Shown: positions 18,250-26,180, numbered from the stretch's first letter. The stretch: 64,000 nucleotides of DNA from Natronorubrum thiooxidans (GCF_900156475.1 NZ_FTNR01000014.1:1-64000); one strand, 5' to 3'. Numbers and translations: made by a program. The notes: generated by a model not told the origin, from the letters alone.

Positions 18250-18261
18250 TCTTTAATTAAT
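18250..18261 (+). promoter_or_regulatory. TATA box of tRNA-Pro
   Basis: CTCTTTAATTAAT centred about 27 bp upstream of the mature tRNA 5' end at 18283, the expected archaeal spacing. Confidence 0.6.
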
Positions 18262-18282
18262 GCACCCGGTAGATGGAGGTAC

Positions 18283-18355
18283 GGGATCGTGGGTTAGCTT
18301 GGTATACTTCGGGCCTTGGGTGCCCGTGACCCCGGTTCAAATCCGGGCGATCCCA
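18283..18355 (+). tRNA. tRNA-Pro (anticodon UGG)
   Basis: The cloverleaf is complete. The acceptor arms GGGATCG (18283-18289) and CGATCCC (18348-18354) pair, with discriminator A at 18355. The anticodon stem CGGGC/GCCCG encloses loop CTTGGGT, so positions 34-36 read TGG for proline codons. The T arm is CCCGG-TTCAAAT-CCGGG. No intron is visible. CCA is not encoded. The 3' end from 18343 is also the left attachment site of the provirus; integration kept the tRNA whole. Confidence 0.95.
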
Positions 18356-18358
18356 TAC
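18343..18358. other. attL (provirus left attachment site)
   Basis: CCGGGCGATCCCATAC, covering the T-arm 3' strand and acceptor 3' strand of tRNA-Pro plus three bases after the discriminator. The identical 16 bp recurs at 39980-39995, just beyond the integrase gene. Confidence 0.9.
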
Positions 18359-18443
18359 GGTATATAAGTAAAGCGGGTCATTTTGCCGCTTTACTCCCAC
18401 CATTCTCACACCACCCAGCAGCCGCTTTCTGGAGGTGGTCGTG

Positions 18444-18674
18444 ATGTCGATAGCGTTCGGAGCCCACGCTACCGACAGCTCGTGCCGACACTGTGGCGCC
18501 CACGTTTCCGACCGGTTCAGCCGCGTGTTCGGTGACGACGACGACCGCGCCCACCGCTGTTCTGAGTGCGATACCTACGCTCGCCTGAGCCGCGGCTCCG
18601 CTGCTGGCGTGGGCGTCTCGATACCAGATCCGGAGACGTCACCCGGCCGTCACGGAGGTGAGGCCGATGCGTGA
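18444..18674 (+). CDS. Small zinc-finger protein (DUF7563-like)
   Basis: A 76-residue protein with two CxxC knuckles, CRHCGAHVSDRFSRVFG and CSECDTYARL, the layout of a family common in haloarchaeal genomes and plasmids. It probably binds zinc and possibly nucleic acid. Shine-Dalgarno GGAGGTG at 18431-18437 is well spaced for ATG 18444; a GTG at 18441 is an alternative. It is the first gene inside the provirus and overlaps the next gene by 8 bp, so it is translationally coupled. Confidence 0.8.
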   Translation: MSIAFGAHATDSSCRHCGAHVSDRFSRVFGDDDDRAHRCSECDTYARLSRGSAAGVGVSIPDPETSPGRHGGEADA

Positions 18675-19083
18675 GGGCTCGTTCGTTCCCGCGAGTCAGC
18701 TCTACGATGTCAGAAGTCAAACGCCCATAGCCCATCCGGCCCACCAAGCCACAGACGAGGATGTTCGTCGCGCGCTCGAGGCTCGAGAGATCCGAACCGA
18801 TGGCGGGCTTCGCGATGTACTAATCTACGTTCCGGATTTCGAATCAGTCCGGCATAAGCTCGCGAGTAATCTTGAAGACGACGAGATCGCGTACTGGTCC
18901 GTTCACGGAACACCGAGACAAACCGGAGCAGGAGCGACGGTACTGTTCTCAGACGGTAATCGAGTCGTTGCCACCGGTGACGTAGTCGGCACTTCGGAAA
19001 ACCGTCTTTGGATTGATTCGCTCGAACGAGACAATCGAGCAAATCCCGCAGAGCCGGTCACACGGGGGTTCAAGTATGTCTGA
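18667..19083 (+). CDS. Provirus protein of unknown function
   Basis: A 138-residue protein. ATG 18667 sits 6 nt after GGAGGTG (18654-18660). The sequence has alpha/beta character (VRRALEAREIRTDGGLRDVL, YWSVHGTPRQTGAGATVLFS, NRVVATGDVVGTSENRLWID). The C-terminal half recalls a small beta-barrel or nucleic-acid-binding fold, but I do not recognise the family. It overlaps its neighbours at both ends within a coupled operon. Confidence 0.75.
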   Translation: MREGSFVPASQLYDVRSQTPIAHPAHQATDEDVRRALEAREIRTDGGLRDVLIYVPDFESVRHKLASNLEDDEIAYWSVHGTPRQTGAGATVLFSDGNRVVATGDVVGTSENRLWIDSLERDNRANPAEPVTRGFKYV

Positions 19084-19309
19084 GAGCGGTACTGACCGCG
19101 ACGAGACTACGATCCTGAAGGTCCCGCTGGTCCCGTTCGGAGCGGCGTTTGCGCTCGTCGCGTCCGGTGCTGTCATCGCGATCACCGTCAACCCGGCCGG
19201 GCTGGTATTTTCCCTCCTCGGACTCGCGGCGTTCGTGTATCGGAGAGACGTGGAAATCGATCGCTCTGTAGGATCGGACACTGACCACGAGGACAGTGGT
19301 TCGCGATGA
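19076..19309 (+). CDS. Small two-helix membrane protein
   Basis: A 77-residue protein: acidic N-terminus, then a hydrophobic hairpin (VPFGAAFALVASGAVIAITV, AGLVFSLLGLAAFVY) followed by a charged tail RRDVEIDRSVGSDTDHED. ATG 19076 overlaps the previous stop and its own stop overlaps the next start (ATGA), so it is coupled. Unknown function; it may act at the membrane during entry or lysogeny. Confidence 0.7.
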   Translation: MSESGTDRDETTILKVPLVPFGAAFALVASGAVIAITVNPAGLVFSLLGLAAFVYRRDVEIDRSVGSDTDHEDSGSR

Positions 19310-19827
19310 GTTCGCGGACGTCCGCCCTCGAGAGTTCGAAGGCCAGCGGCGATGCCCTCGAGGCCGAGATCGTCCAGACGGTCGACGCCCTGGAGTACGT
19401 CGGCGATCGAACGGCCACCTGGCACGATGCGAAGACGACGGCCGTCCTCGAGGCGAGTCAGTCGCTGCCGTTCTACGGCATCGTCCTCGTCGAGCCCGAG
19501 ACGCCAATCGAGATCAAAGGCTGCCAGATTGAGACGAGCAACGGTGACCGCTCGACTCGAGGGCGATTCTACGTCAAACGCCGAGCACACGACCAGCTGC
19601 TCGAGGCGGCCGGGATGTACCTGCTCGTGGTCTACCTACCGCGGCCGGGATTGCCCCAGGTGGCCCGCGCGATCGTGCCGGCAACCATCGTCGACGAACT
19701 ATTAGTCGGGCGGTGGTACGACGTCGGCGGCTCGCGATCCGAACAGGAGGTCGCGAAACTCGCGTGGTCGCACGTGATCGATCCGATGGGTGTCGATCCC
19801 TCCGTGACCGTGGGTGATCGACTGTGA
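19306..19827 (+). CDS. Putative PD-(D/E)XK nuclease-fold protein
   Basis: A 173-residue protein. The stretch YVGDRTATWHDAKTTAVLEA, then LVEPETPIEIKGCQI with an E-x-K, then GRFYVKRRAHDQLLEAAGMY and LLVVYLP fits the D/E...ExK plus helix pattern of restriction-endonuclease/Hjc-like folds. A possible role is resolving or processing viral DNA. The similarly laid out protein at 25797-26180 supports a common fold. ATG 19306 overlaps the upstream stop (ATGA). Confidence 0.6.
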   Translation: MSSRTSALESSKASGDALEAEIVQTVDALEYVGDRTATWHDAKTTAVLEASQSLPFYGIVLVEPETPIEIKGCQIETSNGDRSTRGRFYVKRRAHDQLLEAAGMYLLVVYLPRPGLPQVARAIVPATIVDELLVGRWYDVGGSRSEQEVAKLAWSHVIDPMGVDPSVTVGDRL

Positions 19828-19997
19828 GTTCCGACGCCGATCTCGATGTCAGGGACGGTTGCGCTCAGATACAGGACATCACGGGAACCTGGGCACGAGC
19901 CGATCGAATTCGTGACTGTCGGTTCTGTCGAGAGCGGTTGTATACAATCGCCGACGGTCACCGTCACGAGTGTTTCGACAGTGGTGGTCAATCGTGA
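19824..19997 (+). CDS. 57-residue zinc-knuckle protein
   Basis: A short frame starting with GTG 19824 that overlaps the preceding stop (GTGA) and ending at TGA 19995-19997, which overlaps the next GTG. The sequence has CRFC...HRHECF, a likely CCHC zinc site. The exact chain of GTGA overlaps on both sides and the zinc motif argue that it is real despite its size. Function unknown. Confidence 0.65.
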   Translation: MSSDADLDVRDGCAQIQDITGTWARADRIRDCRFCRERLYTIADGHRHECFDSGGQS

Positions 19998-20284
19998 GTT
20001 CGGACTCTCAAGCTGCCGATCGCGACCTCGAGGTAGAACTCGCGAGCGCAGATGCGGGAACGGTCGGCGTTCCCGTCGATGCGATCTGCGTGGGCTGTGG
20101 GCGGATTCGAGTCAAACGCGCGAGCCTCGAGGAACTGAACCAGGCTTCGCACGTCGATCCCGCCACACTCGAGACGGCAGATCTCACCTCGTTCAAGCAT
20201 GTGTGCCACCCCTGCGGTGGCGCGACGTGGTGGAATCCGGTGGCAGTGCTGACCGGACTACTCGAGTCGGAGCGAGGTGAGTAG
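19994..20284 (+). CDS. Small zinc-finger protein
   Basis: A 96-residue protein starting at GTG 19994, which overlaps the stop of the 57-residue gene. Two knuckles, CVGCGRIRVKRA and CHPCGGATWWNP, are separated by a helical segment rich in Leu/Glu, so a single zinc site formed by both is likely. The next gene begins two bases after its stop. Probably a nucleic-acid or protein-binding accessory factor. Confidence 0.72.
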   Translation: MSSDSQAADRDLEVELASADAGTVGVPVDAICVGCGRIRVKRASLEELNQASHVDPATLETADLTSFKHVCHPCGGATWWNPVAVLTGLLESERGE

Positions 20285-20286
20285 CG

Positions 20287-21909
20287 GTGTCACAAGTCGA
20301 GACGACGCCGCACGAGATCGAGGGCCGCTGGAAGTGGGCCGATTGGGGCCGCGGGCCGTACGATGCACTGTCGTCGGTGATGCTCGGTGCGCCGTTCGAG
20401 GGCTACCTCGAGTTGGACGTCGAGATCGACGGCGAGCCCTGGCACCTCGAGGTGAGCTACAGCAAGTCCGGCTTCGCCCCGCGACTGTCGGATGGGATCA
20501 ACGCTGAACGCCTCTACGAGTGGGATATCAAGGGCCGCGGGCGAGGCGAGCGGAAAGCATCGTACAATATCTCGCCGCGGTTTCCGAACATGCGCCACTG
20601 GGAGACCGGCGATCCGATACAGCTGCCCTGGGAGAATCAGGTCGGTGACGTCGACGGTGTGGACGTCGAGTTCCACACTAGTAACATCGAACCCGAACGT
20701 GGGCTCGAGTTGCTGCCGGAGTTCTACGCGGCTATCTTCGAGCACGCGAACAAACGGATCTATCCTGAGTACTTCCGAACCGATCCGCATTCGGCGAGTC
20801 GGATGTGGGCGTACGAGCGCTACGTGCGAATTCGACGGGAGTGGGCGGAAAAGCTCTCGTCGGCCGGGGTGCTCCAGAAGGTCGCGCTGTATCTCTCCGA
20901 CCTGGAGGGCATCAAAGCCGAGCTCCACATCGACAACGAGGAAGTCGTCAATCACCAGAACCGGCTGTTTCTGAACCCCGCCTCAGCTGGGAAGCTCATG
21001 CCGGGCCACACCTACGGGCGAAAGCTCGAGATCTACCAACTGGCCGATCCGGATGCGGTCTCGAAAGATCACCCGTCGTACCATCCGAAGGTGGAGGTGC
21101 TGGTGAACAAGTCGATGAACGACAAGGAGGCATGGGCATGGGCCGATCGCCACGAGGTGACCGAGCAGATCGAGGAGACGCTGTTGAACGCGCTCCACTG
21201 GGAAGACATCCCGCTCGGTCCCGATGGGAACGGTGTCTACATTCCGGACGATCACTTCGACGCCGTCGCTCGAGATGACCTGGTGGAACTCTACGACGAT
21301 CCAACGCCGCGCCTCGAGGCGAAGTCGGATCACCTGTTGATGACGACGCTGCGAGATATGGGCGAGACTGCTCGGGATGTCACCGAGACAGTCGCGACCG
21401 ACGGCGGTGCGACGGTCGACGATCTCGCCGACCAGCTGGGCAAACACCCCGCGACGATCTACCGAGCGATCCAGGACCTCGGTGATATCTTCGAATTGGA
21501 TCAAGGGCAGATCTCGTTCCGTGCCCGGAAGTATCGCGAGGAACTTCGCGGGCTCGTCGAGTCGGCCGAGTACGCGATCGAGAGCTACGCCGATCGGATG
21601 CAACACATCATGGGCTTGGCCGACCACGTTGCGGAACTCTCGCCGTTTCAGCAGTGGCTCACGGAGAACGGTGCCGATCTCGAGTTCGACGATGTCGGGA
21701 ACCCGAAGCGCCTACGAGTGGATACGATCCTCTCGACGCTGAAAGGCGACAGCTACGAAAACGCCCAGCGAGTCGCTCGAGAGGCGATCGAGAAGTGGCG
21801 CAAGTCCGGGAACGACCCAGTTGGTTTTGCGAGTATCCACATGGTCTGGCAGTCACCCGAGGGCGACACTGCCGCCCGTCCGCTCGGGAAGCTCGCGCCT
21901 GACTGGTAG
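20287..21909 (+). CDS. DUF7845-type protein with winged helix (candidate replication/regulatory protein)
   Basis: A 540-residue protein from GTG 20287. The N-terminus (TPHEIEGRWKWADWGRGPY) and GYLELDVEIDGEPWHLEVSY match a family that recurs in haloarchaeal plasmids and proviruses. At about residues 375-420 it has a helix-turn-helix: ATVDDLADQLGKHPATIYRA. A long helical region and DPVGFASIHMVWQSPEGDTA end the protein. It is the last and largest gene of the left operon. A role in viral DNA replication or control is suggested by size, HTH and position, not shown. Confidence 0.72.
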   Translation: MSQVETTPHEIEGRWKWADWGRGPYDALSSVMLGAPFEGYLELDVEIDGEPWHLEVSYSKSGFAPRLSDGINAERLYEWDIKGRGRGERKASYNISPRFPNMRHWETGDPIQLPWENQVGDVDGVDVEFHTSNIEPERGLELLPEFYAAIFEHANKRIYPEYFRTDPHSASRMWAYERYVRIRREWAEKLSSAGVLQKVALYLSDLEGIKAELHIDNEEVVNHQNRLFLNPASAGKLMPGHTYGRKLEIYQLADPDAVSKDHPSYHPKVEVLVNKSMNDKEAWAWADRHEVTEQIEETLLNALHWEDIPLGPDGNGVYIPDDHFDAVARDDLVELYDDPTPRLEAKSDHLLMTTLRDMGETARDVTETVATDGGATVDDLADQLGKHPATIYRAIQDLGDIFELDQGQISFRARKYREELRGLVESAEYAIESYADRMQHIMGLADHVAELSPFQQWLTENGADLEFDDVGNPKRLRVDTILSTLKGDSYENAQRVAREAIEKWRKSGNDPVGFASIHMVWQSPEGDTAARPLGKLAPDW

Positions 21910-22251
21910 CGCCGTCCCTCTGAGTGGCAACACTCGCTCGACACTTCTTTTCAGCAATTCAGGTTGTATAATAGCCGTTACTGTCCAACTGTGGTTGTTA
22001 TTTGCGCCTCGAGGGCGGGGTCGGCACAGCGATCGCACCGCACTGCATGCGGGGTCGTTTCGCGCTGCGCGCGAACGCCCCCTTGGCGGGTGTCCCCAAG
22101 GGGACAGCGTCAAAAAATTACAGCGCCCCACCCCCACCTCCGTACGTAGATCTCCAGTTGAAGCACATGAAACGGAGGTGTTTGATACTATCTGGGGTCG
22201 CAGAAGCGGATTAGTCAAAGTTCTTATTTTGGCGGAGTAGGAAGTAGGCGT
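21910..22251. other. Gene-free junction with two GC-rich hairpins
   Basis: About 340 bp between the GC-rich left operon and the AT-rich cargo. It holds hairpin TTCGCGC/GCGCGAA (22059-22075) and hairpin CCCCTTGG/CCAAGGGG (22079-22086 with 22096-22103), which may terminate the left operon. An AT-rich stretch near 22215-22235 (TTCTTATTTTGG) could be the promoter of the SIR2 gene. Confidence 0.5.
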
Positions 22252-23673
22252 ATGCCTCAAACGTCATACGGCGAATATATTGACACTGTCTCCTCTGCTG
22301 TTGAGGAGAAAGTTGAAGAGATGACCTGTCAACCGATATTATTTGTCGGATCAGGTATTTCACGACGATATTTCGACGGCCCCGATTGGCTTGAGCTCCT
22401 CGAAGAGATGGCTGAACAGTGTCCCACCGCAGCCGAAATCGGTTATTATACCCAGAAGGGGATGGACGAAACAAAAATTGGGGAGCAACTCGCAGATGCC
22501 TATTACGAATGGGCATTTGAGGATAAATCTCAATTCCCTTCCAAGCTTTATGACGGCGACAATTATGGAGAAGACATCTTCCTAAAACACTCTATTTGTG
22601 AGCATTTGAAAGAGAAGTCACCGGAGAGCATAGAAGACATTGATGAACAGTATCATGAGGAAATAGAGCTCTTGCAGGATATCAGCCCTCAATCTATAAT
22701 CACAACTAATTATGATCCTCTTTTAGAAGTCATCTTCCCGGAGTATGAACCAATAATCGGCGAAGAAGTCCTACGGTCGCCACATCAAAGTGTTGGAGAA
22801 ATCTACAAAATACACGGGTGTGTGTCAGATCCTGATAGTCTTGTCCTCACTGCGGAAGACTACAATAACTATGATGAGAAGAAAAAATATCTTACCGCGA
22901 AGTTACTCACATATTTCGCGGAACATCCAGTGCTCTTCACCGGATACGGTGTTGGAGACCGCAATGTGAAGAAAATCCTATCCGATCTGGATGAGGTGCT
23001 TGCTCCCGATGAAAACGAGGCTGTTGAGAATCTATACTTCCTCAAATGGAAGGATGATATCTCTGAGCTTGCGAAGTTTGATTATCAAAAGCGGTTCCAA
23101 ACAGTAGGCGACAGGACGATTATTCTAAATTATATCGTGGCCAGTGGATTTGAGTGGGTCTTCCGGGCCTTTGGATCCGGTGGTAGTATTGAAGGAGTCA
23201 ATCTCAAACTCCTGAGAACAGTTATGGCCAATACATACGATATAATCGCAGAAAAAGCTCCGAGGAAGGAGGTTAATATAAATTACGAGTCTCTCAAAAC
23301 AGCAGCCGATTCTGAAGATAATTTTGCAACAGTATTTGGGGTGTCTATGATGGACGATCCGCCGGATGCAAATGTTCTATACCGATATCGTCTCACAGAC
23401 ATCTCCAATGAACTCGGTTACGATACCTGGCATCCGATGGATGATAACATCGAGAAAATTGAGCAGGAGACCGGGATAGATATTCGGGATTTCAACAATA
23501 GATATCACATGGATATCGCATTCCACTCTGACTACCCACAGCACCGATATTCAGAAGCAGGATTGCGGTTACTGAAGAAGGTGGAGAATGGCGAAGAATG
23601 GATACTGGATATCTCAAGGGACCTGCCCGAGAGCTCGATAGAAGAGGAAGAACCAGAAGCTTCACCTGCCTAA
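22252..23673 (+). CDS. SIR2-domain protein, likely antiviral effector
   Basis: A 473-residue protein. Residues 29-37 (ILFVGSGIS) are the NAD-binding start of the SIR2 fold, ITTNYD has the active-site Asn at about 153, IYKIHGC has the catalytic His at about 188, and LFTGYGVGDRNVKKIL completes the domain (to about 245). There is no zinc ribbon, so it belongs to the SIR2-like group used in prokaryotic defence (NAD-depleting effectors) rather than to deacetylases. The C-terminal 200 residues are unrecognised. The gene is clearly more AT-rich than its surroundings, which suggests recent transfer. Its stop overlaps that of the convergent gene at 23670. Confidence 0.85.
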   Translation: MPQTSYGEYIDTVSSAVEEKVEEMTCQPILFVGSGISRRYFDGPDWLELLEEMAEQCPTAAEIGYYTQKGMDETKIGEQLADAYYEWAFEDKSQFPSKLYDGDNYGEDIFLKHSICEHLKEKSPESIEDIDEQYHEEIELLQDISPQSIITTNYDPLLEVIFPEYEPIIGEEVLRSPHQSVGEIYKIHGCVSDPDSLVLTAEDYNNYDEKKKYLTAKLLTYFAEHPVLFTGYGVGDRNVKKILSDLDEVLAPDENEAVENLYFLKWKDDISELAKFDYQKRFQTVGDRTIILNYIVASGFEWVFRAFGSGGSIEGVNLKLLRTVMANTYDIIAEKAPRKEVNINYESLKTAADSEDNFATVFGVSMMDDPPDANVLYRYRLTDISNELGYDTWHPMDDNIEKIEQETGIDIRDFNNRYHMDIAFHSDYPQHRYSEAGLRLLKKVENGEEWILDISRDLPESSIEEEEPEASPA

Positions 23674-24272
23674 AAATCGGTAATCTGGTGGTTCAACTCC
23701 TTAAGATTGATCGTGATTGTATTCTCTTCTTCTTTCTCCTCATAGAATATCCTAATCCCGTCAAAGTCGGAATTCTCCTCCTTACCCTCTGGGAGAATTC
23801 GAATCTTCCTTCCCTCATACATTAACCATTCTCCCTCTTCAACTTCTTCACAACCCCGAACATCTTGTATCAATTTCCTCCGTACGGCTTGGCGCGGATT
23901 TCTATTCTCATAGGTTCCATAGAGAGACATCCCTTCCACAAACTTGCGAACATCGTCCTTGTCAAGTTGCTTTATCGATTCTCGAATCTTCACTAACATA
24001 CCGTAAGCGTCCTCTGTCGCTTCTTCTAACCGTTCCTCTCCCTCATGTCGGTTGTAATAGAATTGTTCCCAGTCTTCGAAGTCACCGTTGGGATGGACTT
24101 CTTCGAAAGTATCATATATTGCCTGCATATCACCGAGTCGCTCCTTTTTATTCACGCCACTGTACCGTACTGCGTTATTCAGAGCAAAATACGTGTACTT
24201 CTTCCTGTCTGGTACTCTTCCTGAAGTTAGTTTCTTCCGCTCATCCGAATCAATCTCGATTGTATCGGACAT
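23670..24272 (-). CDS. Unknown protein convergent with the SIR2 gene
   Basis: A 200-residue charged soluble protein. Helical stretches (ERLGDMQAIYDTFEEVHPNG, ATEDAYGMLVKIRESIKQL) lead to a basic segment RNPRQAVRRKLIQDVRG and a beta-rich end EGRKIRILPEGKE and FDGIRIFYEEKE. No family recognised. It shares low GC with the SIR2 gene, and the two stop codons overlap (23670-23673), so the pair probably moved together. It may be a partner, regulator or antitoxin-like protein of the SIR2 effector; equally it may be an independent cargo gene. Confidence 0.72.
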   Translation of the reverse strand: MSDTIEIDSDERKKLTSGRVPDRKKYTYFALNNAVRYSGVNKKERLGDMQAIYDTFEEVHPNGDFEDWEQFYYNRHEGEERLEEATEDAYGMLVKIRESIKQLDKDDVRKFVEGMSLYGTYENRNPRQAVRRKLIQDVRGCEEVEEGEWLMYEGRKIRILPEGKEENSDFDGIRIFYEEKEEENTITINLKELNHQITDF

Positions 24273-24609
24273 GCTCTCTCAGTGTTGTGTTATCCAAATA
24301 ATATTTTCCCTTGTCAGTCACACATTGGTCATGTTTCTATTTTGTCTCATTCCTATATCCAACTACGACACCTACGAAATAGGAAATATCCCTCAAATTT
24401 TCAAACTATCCCTCGGGGTTGCACGTCGACAGAATCCGTTTCCCGGATATGCACACGAGATCGGAAACGCCGTGTGCATATCTCGAGTCGATCGGTCCCT
24501 CGAGCCGGGATTTATCTACGATGGGCCGACAGATCACCCCCGTTTTGGGCCGATATGGGGCGTTGAGTGAGCCGAAAAAACTAGGATTTCGGGGGTCGTG
24601 TGTACGAGC
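24273..24609. promoter_or_regulatory. Intergenic region with 12-bp inverted repeat
   Basis: No gene seen. A perfect inverted repeat GATATGCACACG (24446-24457) / CGTGTGCATATC (24471-24482) with a 13-nt spacer lies between the AT-rich cargo gene and the DUF7692-like gene, 128 bp before the latter's start. It could be an operator for a dimeric repressor or a hairpin. GC content rises sharply from about 24420 onward, marking the cargo edge. Confidence 0.5.
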
Positions 24610-24864
24610 ATGCGAATCAGAACCGACGGCGATTATGCGTATCGACGAGACGCGATCGAGCGAGCAGCTGACTTCTACGACTGCAACAGGACGAAAGCTG
24701 TGGTCAGTGCCTGCGATGACGTCCCCCACTTTGTCCGTGCGATCCGGCAAGTCCTCGAGCGCGATGATCTCACGCTCGAGCAGCGCCGGGAGATCGCCGA
24801 GACGTTATCAACGAAGGCAATGTCCTTCAAGATCGAGACAGAGGTTGCCGTCAGCCCTGATTAG
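24610..24864 (+). CDS. DUF7692-like small protein
   Basis: An 84-residue protein starting MRIRTDGDYAYRRDAIERAA, continuing DFYDCNRTKAVVSACDDVP and REIAETLSTKAMSF. This matches a small haloarchaeal family frequent on plasmids and proviruses. The N-terminal strand followed by two helices resembles a ribbon-helix-helix layout, so a DNA-binding role is possible. ATG 24610 is the family start; an upstream in-frame ATG is less likely. Confidence 0.75.
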   Translation: MRIRTDGDYAYRRDAIERAADFYDCNRTKAVVSACDDVPHFVRAIRQVLERDDLTLEQRREIAETLSTKAMSFKIETEVAVSPD

Positions 24865-24913
24865 CACGGCGGTAACAGTAGGTTTTAGCGAGTGAAAACA
24901 TATTGTGAATATA

Positions 24914-25768
24914 ATGACTAGTGGGGGTGACAAATCCGATCCAAATGAAGTGTCTGATTCTAGTACCGAACAGGAACAAAACGGGGGAGAAAAGCCAAAG
25001 TCAAAAGAACCGGATTCAAACACAAAATGTGCAGTGATCAGTAATATAAATTTAAAATATATACCTAGTTTGGTTTTTCTCGTGATACTTCTTGTGTTTC
25101 TGTCAGCATATGTGCCAATCATTCTAGAAAGTCCTGAAAGCATAACTCCAGAAAGAGAGACACATTCCATTGCCCAATCTGTTGGTCAGGGAGATTATGA
25201 CAATAACACCTATCAATTGGAGGAACCCGAGAGTGAATACATCTATAGAGAAGAATTTATTGCTGAGTGTACTCCAGAAGGAGATTATCTAAGTACAGGA
25301 GGATCTTTTAGTTGCGATTATAATGTCAGTGCTACTGATGGTGGTGAAAGTATTGGACTTGTGGAATTTGATCGTGATTTCTTAGACCGTATTGGAAATG
25401 AACCACTCATAATCGCAAAGTGGGAGAGACTTTCTCCAGAAAGAGAAACGTTCTATGTCACGCACCGCTACGGCTATTCAGACAATCCAACACTTAACCG
25501 AAGTTTCGAGGCATATACACCAGATGAACCCGGTGAATATGAATTCAGTCTTCTAATAAGTACATATCTCAACCCAATTGGCCCAGAGCATTCCGAAGAA
25601 AGGGTAGTATACACCATCCCTTCGAATGTATATGTTTACTCGGAGGAACAGGCTGCATCATTCACAATCTCAGAAGCGACGTATAGACTTGAACAGCTCG
25701 TAATCATTGGAATTGCTGTTGGTTTGGCACAATTGATTCTGAGTGTATATCCCAATCGAAAAGAATGA
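24914..25768 (+). CDS. AT-rich membrane protein with extracellular domain
   Basis: A 284-residue protein: a polar N-terminal 40 residues, helix 1 IPSLVFLVILLVFLSAYVPI, a domain of about 180 residues with Asn-glycosylation sequons (NNTYQ, NVSATDG, NRSFE) and only two Cys, then helix 2 LEQLVIIGIAVGLAQLILSV and a short basic end. Topology places the middle domain outside. Codon use is much more AT-rich than neighbours, like the SIR2 pair. Possible roles are superinfection exclusion or an unknown surface function. A GTG at 24905 is an alternative start. Confidence 0.72.
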   Translation: MTSGGDKSDPNEVSDSSTEQEQNGGEKPKSKEPDSNTKCAVISNINLKYIPSLVFLVILLVFLSAYVPIILESPESITPERETHSIAQSVGQGDYDNNTYQLEEPESEYIYREEFIAECTPEGDYLSTGGSFSCDYNVSATDGGESIGLVEFDRDFLDRIGNEPLIIAKWERLSPERETFYVTHRYGYSDNPTLNRSFEAYTPDEPGEYEFSLLISTYLNPIGPEHSEERVVYTIPSNVYVYSEEQAASFTISEATYRLEQLVIIGIAVGLAQLILSVYPNRKE

Positions 25769-25796
25769 AAGATAGAATTTGAACTATCCTAAATTG

Positions 25797-26180
25797 TTAT
25801 AAAACCGACCCTATTGCAATCTTCGCCTGCTCAGTGTCGCGGTGATCGCCGCCACCGTGCCACCGGAGCAGCGGGAGATCGGCCGCCCGAACCATCTTGT
25901 CCTTGACGACGGTCAACCCGCTACGACCGTGCGGACGGTAAACTACGAAACAGTACCAGCCGTCCGCCCGCCGAAGCTTCTCGTGATATGCTCGGTAAAT
26001 CTTGAAGTTCCCCGGCTGGCCGTCGGCGTGCTCGAGCATCGTTGATTTGATCTCGACTGGGGTATCGTTCTGGAAGCGAGCGTCATGCCAGCTGGCGCGC
26101 TCGAGAGAGAACCGACGCTTCCGCGCCATCCGCTTTTCGCAGATCGTTCCGAAGTGGTTGGCTCGCTTCGATCGGTTCAC
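25797..26180 (-). CDS. Putative PD-(D/E)XK nuclease-fold protein
   Basis: A 127-residue basic protein: RFSLERASWHDARFQNDTPV, VEIKSTM with an E-x-K, then GNFKIYRAYHEKLRRADGWY and CFVVYRPHG. The D, ExK and following Lys/helix are ordered as in Holliday-junction-resolvase-like nucleases. It ends the long minus-strand operon and is coupled to the previous gene (ATGA overlap at 26177-26180). It may process viral DNA during packaging or recombination. Confidence 0.6.
   Translation of the reverse strand: MNRSKRANHFGTICEKRMARKRRFSLERASWHDARFQNDTPVEIKSTMLEHADGQPGNFKIYRAYHEKLRRADGWYCFVVYRPHGRSGLTVVKDKMVRAADLPLLRWHGGGDHRDTEQAKIAIGSVL

Noticed and set aside
22252-24272. SIR2 pair as a classical toxin-antitoxin operon
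   Set aside because: The genes are convergent with overlapping ends, not co-transcribed, and neither matches a known antitoxin family.
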